Shown here one piece after another: positions 10,454 to 22,340 of a stretch of DNA of 64,000 nucleotides. Numbering within the stretch: position 1 is the first letter of the stretch; the number at the start of each line of letters is the position of its first letter. The notes under the pieces were generated by a model. The model was not told the DNA's origin and did no database searches. It saw nothing but the letters and a program-made list of their open reading frames with translations. Origin of the DNA: Turbatrix aceti. Its lineage: Eukaryota; Nematoda; Chromadorea; Rhabditida; Panagrolaimidae. The position numbers and the translations under genes are program-made. The DNA is taken from NCBI GenBank assembly GCA_963969345.1, contig OZ017767.1, forward strand, positions 5,794,739 through 5,858,738, read 5' to 3'.

Positions 10454-11900
10454 TCAATAATGAAGGCTTGCAATGAGGGGAACGAGGACGCGTTCGTACT
10501 GGTCCTCCCACGTCCGATCCGCGTGGGCGGCGGCGACGGCTTTCTTGACACCGGACAACTCGGCATCCGCGTCCCTGAATCCGCCAGCAAGGCGTTCAAT
10601 GTGGTGGAAAAGGTCGGCGGAATCGTCGAAAAGACAGCCGACGTCCGGTGTGACGAGTTCGTCGATGGCGGGAAATCGCTTCGCCAGAACGGGCACTCCG
10701 CAGGAAAACATGTCGACCGCCTTCATCGGGAGGTCGACGCCGGAAGTCGACGTGTGCAGCGAAACACCGAGATCCGCACAGGCCACGACGCGGGGGTAGT
10801 CTTCGGGGGAGACGAAGGGGAAGGCGAAGGTGACGTGGCGCCAGTGCCGACGTCGGAAGAGGCAGATGTAGCTCTCCTTGAGCTTGCCTTTTCCGGTGAT
10901 GACCACAGCCAGGTCAGGCAGCTTCCGCGCGCCTCGGCCGAGATCGTCGTACCGAACGAGGGCGTCAAAGAGCATGCCGAAGTCCTCGTCTTCGGTCCAA
11001 GACGTAGAAGAGACGATTAACAGCGGGCGATCGGGTTTTTCGCGTCCATCGTCCTTGACCGTGAATCGGTTGCCCTCGGATGCGTCTGCGAACACGGATC
11101 GCAGCTGGGAATCCTGGGCAAAGCGTTCACAGGCAGCGTGCTTCTCTTCGGCACTCAGGAGTCGGAGTGGGCTTTCTGTCGTTCGTAGATCGTAAATCAC
11201 AGTCGCATCAGCGCCAAATTTTTTCTTCATTACCACTGCCATCGCTTTGGACACGCACAAATTGAGTGATGACGAGTTGGCAGCCCGCTTCTCACAGTAG
11301 TCAGTCCACCGGTGATAAGTCCGGATAAACTTGAGCACGATGGAGTCCTCGCGTCTGCCGTTCAGGTGATACGCATGCTCGATCATGGACGCGCTAAAGT
11401 TGTGGAAGTCGACCACAGTCTGCGTGCCGAACACCATGTGGACCTGAATTTGTTCAAAATATAACCATAGCACATTTGCCCTTTCAAAAAACCCACCACA
11501 TTGCAGACAGTCGACGTTGGCAGAATCGGAGGATTCTGAAGCACCAAAAAATGCGCTCGGTGGGTTTTAAACAGAAGGGTAAAAAGAAGCAGCACAAATG
11601 ACCACAAATATTTCAGGAGAAGCGCCAGAGGCAGAGGCACGGCTGCGAATGCCGCAGGACACGAGGGTATGCCGACGACGCTAAAAACACATAAAAACAC
11701 CTAAACCACTCAAAAACATGAAAAACAGCTTACCGGATGCGTTCGTGCTTCTGAATTCTCTTCTGAACAGGTGAGTCATCGTAGCCGACGAGGACGACAT
11801 CGGCGCCGTGCTGGGCGAGGGAATAGGCATGATTGCTCATGCGTGGTGACCGTCCGAGATCGCCGAGCACGACGACCGTTGCACGTTTACCGGACAGCAT
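10454..11900 (-). CDS. ALG1: ALG1, chitobiosyldiphosphodolichol beta-mannosyltransferase
   Basis: Exons 11900-11734, 11680-11497 and 11443-10454 (introns 53 and 53 bp) give 446 residues, close to the 440-465 of other ALG1 proteins. ALG1 adds the first mannose from GDP-mannose to GlcNAc2-PP-dolichol on the cytosolic face of the ER, an early step of N-glycan precursor assembly. Visible signatures are the N-terminal V-V-V-L-G-D-L-G-R-S-P-R-M, a hydrophobic segment around residues 65-95, VVQ/VLQNPP, the DFHN motif (DWHN in many homologues), and SSTSWTEDEDF in the GT33 C-terminal half. The second donor is ambiguous; GTG followed by GTGGGT keeps the frame. Identification is firm. Confidence 0.93.
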
Positions 11901-12646
11901 CGAAATCGATTGTCTGCTTGCGCGGAACTCTGGGACACGTTGTTTGTATTGTCTAGAACTTACGTGGCTAGCACGATACACAGAGCAAAGGAGACTCGAC
12001 TAGCTGCAGCCTGGAGGATCAGCCAGGCTCCAGCGCGGAAAGCATGTTTGGTTTTTGGCAAAGTGTGACAAACGACTGATTTTACCGGCCTGGCGCAATT
12101 TTTGGTTATTTGATTGTTCATTTGAATAATTCGAACCAGTAACCGAAATTTATAGTTGTTTTGGTATCCAAATGGTAACCTTGCCACCAAAACAAAGCAA
12201 AAAACGCTCAATTTCGGCCAAAAATGAAAAAATTGCATTATTCTGATTTCAGCGACCCAAAGAATTGGCACTTCACCGACGAGAATTCAGAAGCCTTCAG
12301 CCATACCAATTCACTGGAACCGTGTTTTCATAGAAGACGAGTCTTTCTCAAAGCGAAAATAATCGTGCCATATGTGTTCCTCTATTTGTTTTTTTTATTT
12401 GTTTTTCTTTGAACCCGTCGAAAATAGACGACTCCATTTCTTCCATTTTCTGTTTCCCTTTTGCCTCGAGGCGCCTCCAGCAGACTGAATGATCGTTATA
12501 TTTTTTAAAGCTCGTATGTACAAACACTTTACGAATGAACAACAGAGTATATGCACGTTTTTGTCACAAGTAAAAAAAAATGGCTGATATTTTTGAGATA
12601 AAGCATGCCGTGTTGCACCCGTGATTATGTTGTCTGGTGAGGGGCG
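11901..12646. other. intergenic between ALG1 and GPCR
   Basis: AT-rich, with no reading frame that looks coding. It must hold the ALG1 promoter and the 3' UTR of the GPCR. Confidence 0.5.
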
Positions 12647-14652
12647 TCAGAGGGCAAAAACAGGTGCCATCGAAGTCTTTGGGGAGAGACCAGGTGTGGC
12701 GGGTGGCACCTGTGGCGAGGGACAGTAGCGCGTTGATCGAAAACTCGTGTTGCACGTGTCGTAGCGACGAGTTGAGCAGCGTTGAGAGTGGCGAGAGAGT
12801 GCCATGTGGCTTTGGAGCTCGGATTTGTTCGTGTAGTCGTTGTCGAGATGGGGACAGAGAATTTGGCGCCACGCAATGACCACAGTCTTGCGGAAATTGG
12901 CACTGAAATGATTATGTGTCATGAAAAATGATTAATATTTTTTTGTTTGTAAATAAATGTTTTCCCCCACAATTTTTCAATTTTTCACCCCAGTTGTCTG
13001 GATAAACAGTGAAAGCTTTCTTCGTCAGACCAAAAGACACGTATTGGCATGCTTGCACTTTCTAAGCTTCTTTGGCCAATACACTCGGTTTGGCCGTAAT
13101 TGTCCTAATCAGCGTAGGAGAGAGAACATGAACATCGCTAACCTCGAAAAAGCGTAAACAATGACGTCGCAGGCGAACGAAATGTAGTAGAGGTAGTGCG
13201 CGGCGTTGTAAAAGTAGATCAGCACCTGGCTGACGTCCTCCTGCTGGAAATTGTCGACGAACACCGCAGTTCCGAGGACATTGGTGCGGATGGCTTCTAC
13301 GAGGCGGATCATGTAGAAAGGCGTATTCAGAAGGATGTACACGACCGGCACGACCACCAGAATCCGAGTCGATCCAGCAGAAGGCCCGCTGCCGTGTCGT
13401 CCGTTGGCGTTGGATATCGACTTTTTGTTCCGGGAATCTCGGTGATAGTTAGAGGCGACAGAAATAGTAGAAGGCAGTCTGACGACTGTTTTGTCGTATT
13501 TGGAACGCGTGGAGACGGGAACAGGGACGGGAACGGCGTCAAATTGTTTTTCGGTTCGCAGCATTTTGACAATCTCGGCTGGAGGAGTGATATGCTTTTC
13601 ATGCTTCTCGTCAGACTTGCTGGGTGACTGCATGAATCCCCGCTCGGCGGCGTCGACTTTGACCGCGACGACGATGTTGAGGACGACGACGATGAGACAA
13701 GGAATCACGTAGCACAACAGAAGGTCCAGAAGCTCGGTGAACGCCTGCAGAGAGCCGGTTTGCAGGAGACATTTTCTCTGATGGGGGTCGGCTTCTGGGA
13801 CCAGTGTGAAAAATTGCAGCACGTTGACTGCAAAGGGGATCGGCACCCATAAAGCCATCACGTAGTACCGGTTGACGTGAGCGTACTGAAAAAAGAAAGG
13901 ATCGTTGATGATGATGCTGGTAAATGGGCCAGAACACCCTAGGCATGTTTGATGCCATCTGGTTATACTTTAACCTTTGTCGCCCAAAAAAGCAATAATT
14001 TTTGTTGGTCGACAAAAGCTTAAAAACTGGCTGGGAAATTGGATACCCCTCTTTCTTTTTGTTCTGTCATTTTTTGGGGACTAGTAATTGGTCAATTTCA
14101 TGTTTGAAAGTCGGAGTCCAACTCGCAACTCGCAACTCGCAATTCGCCTTCTCAGAACATCAAAGCACAAAAATGTTCGGTGTCAGGCGCAAAAATTATT
14201 ATTTATTTTAGTATTTAACTTACCCTCATGTGCTTGAGCGGATGCGCGATGGCCAGGTATCGCTCGATCGTGAGCGCCGAGATGGACCAACTGCTGACGT
14301 AGGACGCGACCTGGAGGATGTACTCAATAAAGACGCAGAACTCGTAGGCCACGTAGTCCAGCTTTCTCCAGATTGAGAGAAGAGCGAGGAGAAAAACGCT
14401 GTCAGCCGCGGTCAGGACGATTAAATACTGATTAGCCGCGGTTCTGCGTAGTCTCGAATGCAGGATCGCGACGAGGGAAATGGCATTTCCCGTGACGCCA
14501 AAGATGATGATGATGGGCAGGACGTAGTAGTACTCGTACCCGATATCGTCCGCTTCCATGATTGCACCGGAATCGATGACCTCGAAAAGCAGGGTCGAGT
14601 TGGAAGCGGCGCCTGCTGCGATGTTGTCCAACGGCAGCGCTGTCGTCGACAT
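12647..14652 (-). CDS. rhodopsin-class (class A) peptide-type GPCR
   Basis: Exons 14652-14224, 13885-13143 and 12902-12647 (phases 0 and 2) give 475 residues. Seven-TM hallmarks are present: GN in TM1, L-x3-D in TM2, Cys before TM3, ERY at its end, a Pro in TM5, and a TM6 with LNTPFY. TM7 has C-D-V-I-V-Y-A-F in place of NPxxY, followed by the helix-8 motif S-A-N-F-R-K-T, which is split across the last intron. N-terminal NST suggests glycosylation. Intracellular loop 3 is long, basic and serine-rich. The overall pattern fits invertebrate FMRFamide/neuropeptide receptors; the ligand cannot be told. The last exon is easy to miss because exon 2 reads through to a stop at 13109. Confidence 0.88.
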
Positions 14653-17600
14653 ATCCGCCAGTGCCGTCAGAGTGGCGTCCTGGGTTGACGGTTAGGTTAG
14701 CCTGAAGCAAAAACAAGTTGTCCGTGCCGTTTTCCCTTAATTAACACAAAGGAGACGGGAAAACGCGGGTAATAAAGATGTCTCCGCGCCGACGATGGTT
14801 AGCAAGTCTCTAAAAGGCACAACACGAGACGCGGAAGGAACAAAGACACCACCCCACCACCGTAGTGCCATCGGCGCATGCCATGACTACCGCGTAGGAG
14901 AGAAGGACCAGCCTAGGCTGCCAGCCGCCGGGCAGGCAGTGTTGATGGGGCCGGGCGGGCAAACGACCGTTAAACGCACTCCCGTGGTGGCGGGCGAGCA
15001 AAAAGTGCCGTACAGGAACGGAATACATCAAACTTAACGGAAAATGAGGTAGCCACCCTCCCTGGCCATGGCGATCAGAGTACCGGACTAAGCAGGCCAG
15101 GACAGAGACATTCGAAACAAATGGCGTCCTCCATCGTCTCCGACGGCAGCAAAAAATTGGCTAATGAGTCCCTTTTTGTTGTTTTTATCGGTCTGTCAAA
15201 AACGATAACGTTAACAAAGTTATTTCTTCTTTTTACCAAATTCTGGAAGCAATTTGTCTTCTGGGCTCCTTTACTGTAAAGGTCGAAATAATTTACTTTG
15301 CGCCTGAGGCGACAACTCAGAGGGCCGTCTCCTCGTTAGGAAAGTTGAACGACGCGCCGAAACAATGCTTAAACAAATCCATGCGGTGAACAGGGGGATA
15401 AATAATTATTTTAAAAAATGAGCCAAAGAGGAAGTTGGCCGTCGTCGGCACTCCGCCAAATACATACAGCTCCGAGAAATAAGGCAGTCAGCGTCAGAAT
15501 GAAAGGCTTGAACACGTTTTTTGGAAGAAAGCAGGGTAATAGTCATGTTTCTGCAGACGTCAAAGCGCCTATTAAAAACGGCAGGCAACCAGTAAATCAG
15601 CAGAGGGGGCTGACAAACCAACCGACCCCTTCCGGATGCCAGCCCCGGTGATGATGATGCCAGAAATAACCCCAAGGCATGCCTGCAGTGGTTGGTAGTG
15701 AAGATTCAGATGGCACCCCGCCAAGCAGAACGCACGCGACGAAACATCGCCTTTCCCTCTCCGAAAAAAGGCAATAAACCCGAGAAAGTTGAAAGCCCAT
15801 GGCCTACGGCACCGAAAGCACGCACCTACCTGTCAGGGACAGAAACAGAAAATTAAAAAACACCCTGTTGACACGCTCACGACAGGTGGTTTGTTTTTTG
15901 GGGACCCTTAAGATTTAAAAATCGGCTTTCACCAGACGTTGTAGAAAAAAACAATGAAAGCACTGCCATCGACGGGACTCAATAGATGTCAAATCGCCTA
16001 TCATTCCGGAAAAACATGGATTGACACTTTGCGGAAAGCGCGAAACTCATCAGAAACGTGTGTCAGTTGTATGAATTATTAAAACACTTATTTCGATAAA
16101 AAGCTTTGACCAAAGTTTTTTTTTATCGAGAGTTGCCAGCCAAAATGAGGAGCCGTGCACGGAAAAAAACGTGAAACATGGGAAAGACAGTTCACGAAAA
16201 TACTATTTAAACTTGAATAATTAGTCACGAATGGTATGTTTTTTAAAAAAGGCAAAATTAGTTACACGACAAAAATAAAATATTTAAAATAAAATGTCTA
16301 AATGCATAGCATGACCTGAACCGTCAATGTGCACCATCCGCCGCCTTTCCACGCTTCGCAACGGCATAATTAATTTTAAAAATGACAATAAAATGTTCCG
16401 GCGGGGATGCTTTCACGCGGATACTTATTATCTATAATGTTTACATACAGACAGAGTAAAGAAATCCACAGTTAAATTGTATTTGTGGTCGGACGACGGA
16501 TATGGCGCGGAGACAGGGCTAATCCCAGACAAGCAGACGACGAACGACACAACACCTGAGAGATTCACCTGTCGAGAAGGAGAAGGATGGTTGTAATCCG
16601 GCAACTAGCCAGACAACCGCAACCATTGTTACCTATTATATTTATTTAATATGCAGCTAACTATTTAAGGACGTCTACTACGTTTTATACTTTCGAATAA
16701 CCGTAACCCCCGCAAGGTGCTGGCTGGGCTAAGCGGTTACTCGCCGCCGTCGGGCATCGAATTAAGCAGGTGGCTAGGCGGGGCTAAGAGGATATAAGGC
16801 TAAAAAGGTTCAAAAAACACTCCAACAACCGTTGTTGGGGTTGTCTAACCTTGGCAGGTGTTTGTGCCTTTGATCAAGGTTCGTCATGGCGGCGGACATG
16901 GGCAGCTTCAACTTAACGCCTTTCGAGTGAGTCTTACGCGTGCAAGGCACAAGATGAGCCATCCAGGATACAATATACATACATACGACTGGAGGTGGAA
17001 GCCCCAGATACAAAAAACAATGACGAGTGTACCTGGCCTAAAAAAAGCTAAACGAAGATCCGGTCGTCTTCGTCTGCAAGATTTTCACATTCAGAGAACT
17101 GCGTGACGAGGGATTTCCTAAACGACTCGTTGACAATGGCCGTGATGTAAGCCGAGATTTGTTAACTCGAAGACGCCATTTTTAGTACCGTAAACATTGT
17201 TCAGTGACGTGTAAAAGAACGGATGCCACCTAGTAACTTCTCAATTCTCGGTATCAGAATCCCCTGACATCAGAAATCCACCTGGGACAAACCCAGCCGT
17301 TTCTAAATACATTGTTGTTCTATTTTTCGAACAAACTAACCCCTGACTGTTGATGTTGATGTGAATTCACAAAACGCGAACTTGAATGGTGCGTGACCGG
17401 GAGCGCAAGCGTGTAAATTATCACAAATGCGTATTCTGTCCTGCGAGTAAAGTAATAAGGACAATAGAGGATGCTGCCGGGCAGAACAAACGATGAAGCT
17501 CGCAGGCATGTCTCTCGAGCAGCCGCAGAGGGAGCCACACTTTGCACGTATGTATACACGCGATAATCTGCGCTTGAAGGAAGGTACTAAGTATTCCTTC

Positions 17601-20488
17601 TGTTCCTTATGTTCAAACGTGGTCGTCCCCCGAACACGTTTACGTTCACGTCGCGTAGTGTAAGTGACACTTTTCAAAAAAATGCAAGATGTCCGATTTT
17701 TTTAACCGGAAATTGTTCTCATGCGACAAAAAAAAAGAGAAGTTATGAGTGAAAACTGCTGGAGACTTTTTTAACCGGAGAAACAACAGAATCTAAGATA
17801 ATCGGTAGCCAAAGGTTATCTGTCGACGTTGCAGGTGGGCACCAGCTGTCTGGATGGCACAAAGCGAAGATGTTCTTTGTACATATTTATGTATTCAAAA
17901 AAAAGGTTTCGGTCGGTCACGGGCTTACGATAAATAACAACAGATGGATTTACCCCCTCGCAGCTTTTTAGAATAACACTGCGTTTAAATCCGAGGCCAG
18001 GAGAGCCGGAGCAGTGGCCTATGTACCATGCGACTGGCCAGATAAGACCAGACAAAGCGGGATCAATACGGTACTTACTACATTAGCCACTTCGTCAATG
18101 TGCCGTCATTTCCCCCAGGAATGGTCTCCCAAGATGAAATCGAACAACAAAAACTTGAAAAACATTAAAAACAAAATGAAACGGGATTGATTCTGTCATA
18201 TTTATCTACTTTGCCTTCCGTCCTGTGTTTTGGTGAACGTGGATTAATCCTCTTCCAAGCTCAGCCCCGCACCACGCGGGAAAAAACACAACATCGGGAC
18301 AAGAGTTTCCTATCAATCTGTGGACAACAATTTGTCCGGATGCGCACCAGAGAGACTAATCAGCTGGCTAAAGGATGCCGGGCGCACTGAGATTCTTTAG
18401 CCTACACACGTATGTAGATACATATACAGATATTTTGGTGACAGATTTGAAGTTTATCAGAAAAAGGGTAAACGACAGTTTCAGTTTCAGTTTCCTCCTC
18501 CATGCCAGTTACAAAGCAAAGCAGAAATGTCATTTCCAAATTAGAGCGATTCAAAGAAACTCGCGGAAAAAAAACCAAAGCAATGCCAAGCCAAGCCGGG
18601 TTTAGGGAAGTATGATATGTGTTGTGACCCTCCCCGGCGTGAGACTCTCATGAATTTTATTCGCTGGTCAAAACAGAAGCCTCGTCAAAGCGACAACAAA
18701 AAAAACGGACTCGCGTCACTAAATTCAGTCGTGAATCATTTTTTCGACTGAAGGCAAAAATAGAAAAAGCATATCCAACTGACGATGGTTTGTATTTTAT
18801 ATTATACTTTTTTGTCTGATTGCGTGCCAATAGGCTTCTTTTGATCTTTCGCCGCAAAACAAAGACCCTAGTGAACTTTAAATTATACCTAAAGTTTTGT
18901 GTCTACAAATTTCATTGAAAAAGATACGATTTTTAGGTGCAAGAAAAAAATCTCTCACGCATGAGACACTCCAGAAATCCTGAACCTGATCATTTGAAAT
19001 CACAGGAAAGAGGGCGGAGCCTGCGCAGACAAGGGCAACTGATTCAAACAATCTTTGGCCAATGCTGACATAACTGAAGCTTTTAAAATTCAGAATTCAG
19101 AACAGACAAAAGATCACATTTTCAAAAATTAAGAGAGCCTTTTTTAGTCGAACATCGTTGGCCAAACGAACAAAGACGAGTAATGCAATGCAAAAAGCCG
19201 CATTCTAAATAAACGCCGAAACTGACAAGAGACATTGGGTTAACTTTACTTGAAAGGGTTCGTCCTATGCTTGTTAGCTTGTCAACTTTTGGCTGACTTC
19301 TGACTGACATTGTTGTTCTCGAGCCACGTGGATTGCTCGGAAAACAGTATCGCGAGTTGTAAACGTGCACGTTACACGCCTGAGATGCAATATTATTGTC
19401 TGTCGGAGAGAAAGAGAGAGGCAGACGATGCCTAATTCATGAGCCAGTTGTTGCCGCTGGCGTCCAAGCGTGTCACATCGTAGCGATTCACTCACCTGAC
19501 TTCATGAATAACAATTCAGCGTTCACGTTCAAGAAGAGAAGAAAGAAAAGAGTGAGATGAAAAAAGCTGATTGTTGGACAAACTTAAAATAAATAGACTC
19601 TGTTAGGGGGGTCCAGGCAATTATTATCTAATTAGCCCTCATCCAACTGCCCGAGATGGACTTCGGTGCGGGGGGGACCACGCAAATCTTAGGGGGTGCG
19701 ATAGGGGTGCGACTGACCCTCCAAAAACACGGTAGGCATAACACAAAAATATCTAACATACATAAGATTGGCGTGCGAAGAGCGTATTAATGGCATTTCT
19801 AATTTAAAGTTGTCAGATTAAATGTGGCCATCTATTTTGCTAAGTTCTGCAGTTATAGATCAAACATGTCTCCTGGGAGTCGTCTGACTGCCGTCGGTCG
19901 TCGACTGACCGAAGCTGACTAACTTGAGATGCTTTGTTCCTAAATTGGAATAGAAGTGTGTCTGAGTCGGCTGAGGGCTTCTAGGATAGTTTAGGAGTGT
20001 TCAGAAGGGCGGTTATTCCACACCCAATACTTTGTTGATTTATTGGACACCTGGACGCCCTTCTAAGGCCTTCGCACACCTGCATGCTCAAGGAAGTTTT
20101 TTTTTTAATGAAAAAAAAATTTAAAAAATCTGTAGTTTGACAGGATCCAGAAGGGTAACAAAAGCGATTTTTCATGGCATCGGAATGAGGAATTAGACAA
20201 AATCTGAAAGCACAAAACAAAACAACAAACGAACGAACGCGGAAGGCACTGCATTCAACAACAAAGGGAACCAGACTGCCCTGTCTTTTGTTCTCGACGG
20301 CACGCAACCAACCAACCTACGGCACTTTGACAAGTGCCAAGTTCCATAATTATATAGCTTCTTCCCGACCATATTGCCATGACGTTTTGAATTCATTCTG
20401 ATCGTGACGTTTACGCCGGCTGGGTTATTAATGTGGAGAAAAAGTGTGAAAAGCCTGTTTCTGACATGGCACGCTCGTCTGGGCTGTC
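14653..20488. other. gene-poor interval
   Basis: Nearly 6 kb AT-rich sequence with no reading frame longer than about 90 codons that has coding character, no domain and no splice-linked frame that I could find. CAGTTT triplication occurs near 18477-18494. Distal regulatory DNA or long UTR exons of the GPCR could lie here. Confidence 0.4.
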
Positions 20489-21408
20489 TACTCACAAAAA
20501 AATGATATTCACCGGTAATTGAAATGTCAATCCCAAGTAATGGACATGTCAATCGTTTCATGCAATAATAGACAAGTCCATTCCCTCGGGTTGAATAGAT
20601 AAAGTCCATTATCCTTGAAAGACAATGTCCATTCCCCAAAGCTTGGCAAAGTGTCATGAATATTCTTTCGCCGCGATTTCGTTCTGCTCTGATCCCATTC
20701 CACCCACGCGTTTTGCTACAGTAGGTCATTTCTATTTACCAACGATATCATACATATAAACAATAAATTACATTCAAACAGACAACAAATTACGTTGTCG
20801 AGTTAACGGTCACTTGATCTGATTGATTCGATGAGAGAGAAGCTTGAGGACGATTCCGAAGATGTCTATTTCGGCGGCGGCAATAACATTGGCATCCTAA
20901 AAAATGAAAATACTTCATGAAAAAAATGGTCTTGAGGTGCATGACATGTGTTTTTCTAACAAGTTGTATAGTAGTGCTTTGGCAAGGCATGCAGTTTTGA
21001 AACGCCGTAATCAACAAATCTCCATCCAATCGTCATCAACCTATTTTTCCCCAAACTCAAACGCCAACCTCAAAATACTAACAACACGCAGAATCAAAAC
21101 CACAACATTGCCAACTGACGACTATACGGTTTTGTTAGAAAAACACATGTCATGCAAACCCCAAACAATAAATATTACCCGAGCAAAATTCTTACCATGG
21201 TTGGAGTCAATCAACAATTCGTCTATGTAGCACAGCCGTTGACGGCGAGCAGAAAATATACGACGGAGGGAAACAACATAGCAGCAAAGCACTTATAAAC
21301 AAACACAATTGAAAACATGAATGAAAACGATAGGACAAAAATTATTATAATTTTAAGTTCATAATGCAAAAATGCGCAAAAAATCGCGCCGGGAATCACG
21401 ATAAGAAT

Positions 21409-21449
21409 AAAAAATGACAAAAGCTCATTTTCGACTTTTGTCATTTTTT
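21409..21449. repeat. 15-bp perfect hairpin
   Basis: AAAAAATGACAAAAG (21409-21423) is followed after 11 bases by its exact reverse complement (21435-21449). It lies inside the TA-flanked element. Confidence 0.7.
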
Positions 21450-21465
21450 CAAACCCATCGCCACA

Positions 21466-21635
21466 AACACTTGCAAATTATTTTGCATTTGTTTTTGTTT
21501 TTGATTATCAATAAGTCTTTTCAATTTAATGGACATTGTTCATTTAAAACACACATGCAAATTAGTTTGCATCTGTTTTTGTTTTTTCGAGGGTCAAAAT
21601 CTTTTCAATATAAAAGACATTTTCCATTTCTCAAA
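21466..21635. repeat. two-copy imperfect tandem repeat, about 84 bp each
   Basis: Two consecutive segments share the order CACxTGCAAATTA, TTTGCATxTGTTTTTGTTTTT, CTTTTCAAT and a CATT...CATTT end. The duplication is internal to the TA-flanked element. Confidence 0.6.
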
Positions 21636-21807
21636 TTTTGAATTTTGTCTTTTACGGGTAAAAGTTTTTTTCGAGAATTAATGGATTTTGTCCATTGCGG
21701 GTAATGAATATCGATACAAATTTTTTAATGGAACATGTCCATTCGAGTCATTTTTTTGTGAGTAACGCGGCTGAGGAGTGCCAAACCTGACAACCCGACA
21801 CAGATGA

Positions 21808-22340
21808 ATGTACTTGAAGCGCCGCCTGATCCATGCCTGCATCTTGCCATCGGTGTTGTACGGCTGTGAAACCTGGGCGCTGACAGAAACGGCAAGATCT
21901 ACGTTGCGCAATGCTCAACACCGAGTCGAACGAGCCATCCTCGGGCTGCGACGGTCTGACAAAGTCCGAAACAAAATCATCCGACGAAGAACAAAACTCA
22001 AAGACTGGGTGAAGGAAGCGGAACGCCGAAAATGGACATACGCGCGAAAGCTCCTGGAGGCAGACGAAAACAGATGGGCCCGACGACTGACCTTGTGGAT
22101 ACCACAAGGAAAACGACCCGTGGGACACCCTTCCTTACGATGGGCCGATTCGCTCAACTCGGTGTTCAACAAGACGAAAAACAGACCACAACGACGAGGG
22201 GAAGAAGAAATCGCGACCAAAACGAATCGAGACATTTACGCCTACGTGGACGTCATTTGTGCCTCCTAACATCTGGTCTAATGATAACTAACCACTGAGT
22301 AATGGTGAAATAATAAAAAAAAAAAAATAATAATAATAAC
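21808..22340 (+). mobile_element. 5'-truncated non-LTR retrotransposon, reverse-transcriptase C-terminal remnant
   Basis: A 153-residue frame (21808-22269) carries the conserved tail found C-terminal to the reverse transcriptase of RTE/craniofacial-type non-LTR elements: L-Y-G-C-E-T-W, R-R-T-K-L-K-D-W, R-R-K-W and G-R/K-R-P-x-G-x-P. A stop codon sits just before the first ATG and no upstream RT motifs are present, so only the 3' end was inserted or survives. After the stop there is a short untranslated tail ending in an A/AAT-rich simple repeat (22310-22340), typical of such 3' ends. It starts 44 bp right of the TA-flanked element. Confidence 0.82.

Larger units (their letters stand above)
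20489..21764. mobile_element. TA-flanked terminal-inverted-repeat element (Tc1/mariner-like, non-autonomous)
   Basis: The ends 20489-20505 and 21748-21764 are perfect 17-bp inverted copies (TACTCACAAAAAAATGA and its complement). They can be read as a TA target duplication around a 15-bp terminal repeat, as in Tc1/mariner-type elements. Inside each end, several copies of a GTCCATT motif recur in both orientations (20530-20640 and 21525-21745), like subterminal transposase sites. No transposase frame is visible, so the element is non-autonomous or decayed. Family assignment rests only on the TA flank. Confidence 0.6.

Noticed and set aside
20193..20729. 178-codon minus-strand frame
   Set aside because: It crosses the left end of the TA-flanked element and has no coherent motif; likely chance.
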